Translations under genes and position numbers: made by a program | Part shown: positions 8,028 through 9,477 of the stretch, in pieces | Layout: each line of letters begins with the position of its first letter | Numbering within the stretch: position 1 is the stretch's first letter | The notes under the pieces: model-generated | Told to the model about the DNA's origin: nothing | What the model saw: the letters and a program-made list of their open reading frames with translations, nothing else | Database searches by the model: none | Assembly: GCA_011322755.1 (NCBI GenBank) | Contig: DRLZ01000414.1 | Span: 1-9,477 of the forward strand | Direction: 5' to 3' | Origin: Crenotrichaceae bacterium | GTDB lineage: Bacteria; Pseudomonadota; Gammaproteobacteria; Methylococcales; DRLZ01 | DNA length: 9,477 nucleotides

Positions 8028-8417
8028 TTACTCCAGTACTTGAATATTTAATTCACTTGCAACTTGCTTCATACGCTTATCCAGGGTAACTAATGGACAC
8101 AACAATGCTATCGCACACTGTAAAAAATAAGCATCGTAAGCATAGATGTTAAATTTCAGTGCTAATTTAAGCGCTTTTGAAATATCTACGGGAATAAGTC
8201 GTACTGGTATTTGTGTTGCGACTTCAAGCGTTGATATGGCTTCAGTTTGCGTGATTTGCTTTCGTTTCAACATGCCAGTTAACGCATTTCCGATTTCGTA
8301 CGGTAGTATTTCTGGTGCTATCGCGTTATAACCCGAAGTGAGCTGAATAATACTGTTCTTTTCTGGCTCATTGAGAGCGACGGCTAAAAATATATTTGTG
8401 TCCGATACAAGATTCAT
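8028..8417 (-). CDS. PIN-domain toxin, VapC-like ribonuclease
   Basis: This 129-residue PIN-domain protein is a predicted Mg2+-dependent endoribonuclease that blocks growth by cutting RNA, as VapC toxins cut tRNA or rRNA. All four acidic active-site positions of the family are visible: Asp6 in VSDTNIF, Glu41 in PYEIGNAL, Asp95 in YAYDAYFLQ and Asp113 in TLDKRM. The length is normal for VapC. The ATG at 8417 is chosen because the protein then starts MNLVSDTNIF, as family members do. The open frame extends upstream to 8525, but that part shows no family similarity and contains the probable promoter. No Shine-Dalgarno precedes the ATG, which suggests weak or leaderless translation. The antitoxin follows 6 nt downstream, and its ribosome binding site overlaps this gene's last codons. 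The RNA target cannot be told from the sequence. Confidence 0.9.
   Translation of the reverse strand: MNLVSDTNIFLAVALNEPEKNSIIQLTSGYNAIAPEILPYEIGNALTGMLKRKQITQTEAISTLEVATQIPVRLIPVDISKALKLALKFNIYAYDAYFLQCAIALLCPLVTLDKRMKQVASELNIQVLE
8031..8034 (-). promoter_or_regulatory. Antitoxin ribosome binding site within the toxin end
   Basis: GGAG on the minus strand overlaps the toxin's last codons (CTG GAG, then TAA) and sits 9 nt before the antitoxin ATG. The toxin start lacks such a site, so translation probably favours the antitoxin. Confidence 0.65.
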
Positions 8418-8424
8418 ATAGACA

Positions 8425-8452
8425 ATTGTACAACTTTCAGCGGCTTCTGCAA
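8425..8452 (-). promoter_or_regulatory. Probable promoter of the toxin-antitoxin operon
   Basis: On the minus strand, TTGCAG (8452-8447) and TACAAT (8430-8425) are separated by 16 bp, a fair match to a sigma-70 -35/-10 pair. Transcription would begin only a few bases before the toxin ATG at 8417, giving a very short or leaderless message. This fits the absence of a Shine-Dalgarno there. Confidence 0.5.
8426..8433. promoter_or_regulatory. Candidate antitoxin operator (TGTACA palindrome)
   Basis: The perfect palindrome TTGTACAA has the core TGTACA, the hexamer described for E. coli YefM-YoeB operators. It overlaps the probable -10 box of the toxin-antitoxin promoter. Because the antitoxin is of the Phd/YefM type, autorepression through this site is likely. 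This is an inference from motif and position. Confidence 0.5.
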
Positions 8453-8886
8453 AGACTCGCCACTTGTTACATTGGCTTGCGCTGACTGCTCTGGTATCCG
8501 CAACCATGGTATGCAAAAATAGCAAGCACAGGTGTTAAGCCTCTTTTAGTGTCCGGAATGCTGAACCGAGCTGACATAAAAGAACGATTAAATAGGTGTT
8601 GATCCACTGATGTGTGCTCTGTTTGCTGTGCATTACAGCTTGCGTGTGTTACCTATGCTGGCGGCTGATCGAAATAAGGATGCGTTCTGGTATTGGAAAA
8701 AGGCTTATCAATCAAATTATTTATTGTCCATACTGATTCTCCAGCTTGTAAGGTGGATAAACGCAGTGCATTCACCAAAACACATCGCGGCATTGGTGTG
8801 GATGCTGCATATCCGAATTCAAGGGAATTTAAGGGACACAATACTTAACGAAGTCTGTGAATTCTGGTGACACAAGATTTAGCCCG
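8453..8886. other. Intergenic stretch without a convincing gene
   Basis: No open frame here looks like a protein. Those present (for example 8610-8870 on the plus strand) lack a ribosome binding site and recognisable motifs. The stretch holds one REP-like hairpin (8748-8776) and an imperfect tandem pair of 10-mers, AATTCAAGGG and AATTTAAGGG, at 8816-8835, followed by GGGACACAATACTTA. It reads as a patchwork of repeat remnants between the toxin-antitoxin operon and the transposase. Confidence 0.5.
8748..8776 (+). repeat. REP-like hairpin
   Basis: GTAA is followed by GGTGGAT (8752-8758), an 11-nt spacer and ATTCACC (8770-8776). The arms pair over 7 bp with one G-T wobble. A GTAG-like tetranucleotide followed by a short hairpin is the layout of REP sequences handled by RAYT transposases, and a RAYT remnant lies about 150 bp away. 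Confidence 0.5.
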
Positions 8887-8908
8887 GTAGGGTGGCATTC
8901 CATACACC
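8887..8908 (+). repeat. Possible second REP-like element with GTAG head
   Basis: GTAG at 8887-8890 is followed directly by GGTG (8891-8894), which can pair with CACC at 8905-8908 across a 10-nt loop. The stem is short. The exact GTAG head and the position 14 nt past the transposase stop make it a plausible REP copy in head-on orientation to that gene. Confidence 0.4.
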
Positions 8909-8921
8909 ATTCAACTTTTCG

Positions 8922-9472
8922 TTATTCACCAAATTCGTCATCAAATAACTCAATGCCATTGCCACCCCAACTTTTGTCATAAACACCTTCATGTGCATAA
9001 CGATGAAATGTTGAATGCGGCCAATCCGTTACATGCTTTACAAAACCGTGTTTTACCGGATTGAAATGTAGATAGTTCATATGTGTTTCGTCATCATCAT
9101 CGTTACGAATTTGATGTTCCCAATATCGGCGTTGCCAAAGAGTGGATTCATTTCGTTTCCGTTTTCATGGGTTCATCCAATCGTCACGATAGAATTCAGA
9201 GCCACATTGTTTTGTTACAAAACGCTTTATCATTGCCCAGCGTATTGCAAAATCAGCATCATCTTGCGGTCGTGTCCAGATACAATGTAAATGATTTGGT
9301 AATAATACCCATCCATCAATTGTAAATGGTTGTTTTTTTGCTGCACCTCTCGAACACCTGCACGCAATGCATTTCGAACAATATCATTGCACAGAAAATT
9401 TTGCCGACGATACGTTACAACAGTGAAATAATAGGTGCCTCCTTTTGTATTCGCACGTCGATAGTGAGACAT
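8922..9472 (-). pseudogene. REP-associated tyrosine transposase (RAYT), disrupted
   Basis: This encodes a single-strand DNA transposase of the Y1/HUH class, relative of E. coli TnpA-REP (YafM), which acts on REP hairpins. The N terminus MSHYRRANTKGGTYYFTVVT is the typical family start. The frame breaks at a T7 run on the plus strand (A7 in the message, 9333-9339). After a -1 shift the family sequence resumes with QPFTIDGWVLLPNHLHCIW. The metal-binding HLH is at 9285-9293 and the likely catalytic Tyr, in NYLHFNPVKHG, at 9072-9074. A second lesion, an in-frame TGA at 9165-9167, lies where relatives have a basic residue (CGA to TGA would explain it). The end is normal (GIELFDDEFGE, stop at 8922-8924). 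If restored, the product would be about 183 residues, full length. Both lesions being small suggests recent decay. Sequence upstream of the ATG lies outside the window. Confidence 0.87.
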
Positions 9473-9477
9473 TAAAT

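Noticed and set aside
8418..8525. Upstream extension of the PIN toxin reading frame to 8525
   Set aside because: The extra 36 residues show no PIN family features, and the region holds the likely promoter and TGTACA palindrome. The family start MNLVSDTN fits 8417.
8610..8870. 86-residue open frame on the plus strand between the toxin-antitoxin operon and the transposase
   Set aside because: There is no ribosome binding site and no recognisable motif, and it runs across a REP-like hairpin, so it is most likely chance.
9081..9325. Two overlapping plus-strand open frames at the right end
   Set aside because: They lie antisense to the RAYT coding sequence, whose family motifs are clear on the minus strand.

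Overview
The window looks like accessory DNA from a Gram-negative proteobacterium. The evidence is an outer-membrane two-partner secretion (TPS) system, Sec signal peptides and a REP-associated transposase. A beta- or gammaproteobacterium is likely, but I cannot name a genus from sequence alone. No rRNA, tRNA or core housekeeping gene is visible.

The first 7.6 kb is a tight plus-strand operon of three exported proteins. A 1063-residue filamentous-haemagglutinin-like adhesin (TpsA, 253-3444) is followed after 31 nt by its FhaC/ShlB-type outer-membrane transporter (TpsB, 3476-5185). After another 13 nt comes an exported TPR-CHAT protein (5199-7625), a caspase/separase-like cysteine protease with an apparently intact His/Cys dyad. 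The simplest reading is that TpsB secretes TpsA across the outer membrane, while the CHAT protein acts in the periplasm or at the surface on TpsA, TpsB or a foreign target. That last role is inference.

At 7640-7806 lies a 167-bp, almost wholly self-complementary element with perfect 25-bp ends and CTAG at both tips. It resembles a MITE mobilised by an IS5-type transposase. Its right tip coincides with the stop codon of the next gene. Beyond it, on the minus strand, is a type II toxin-antitoxin pair in unusual order: a PIN-domain (VapC-like) toxin first (8417-8028), then a Phd/YefM-type antitoxin (8021-7803). A promoter with a TGTACA-centred palindrome typical of YefM operators sits just before the toxin.

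The right end holds about 500 bp without a convincing gene but with two REP-like hairpins. Next to them is a minus-strand REP-associated tyrosine transposase (RAYT, 9472-8922). It is disrupted by a frameshift in an A7 run and one in-frame TGA, although its HUH and Tyr catalytic motifs survive.
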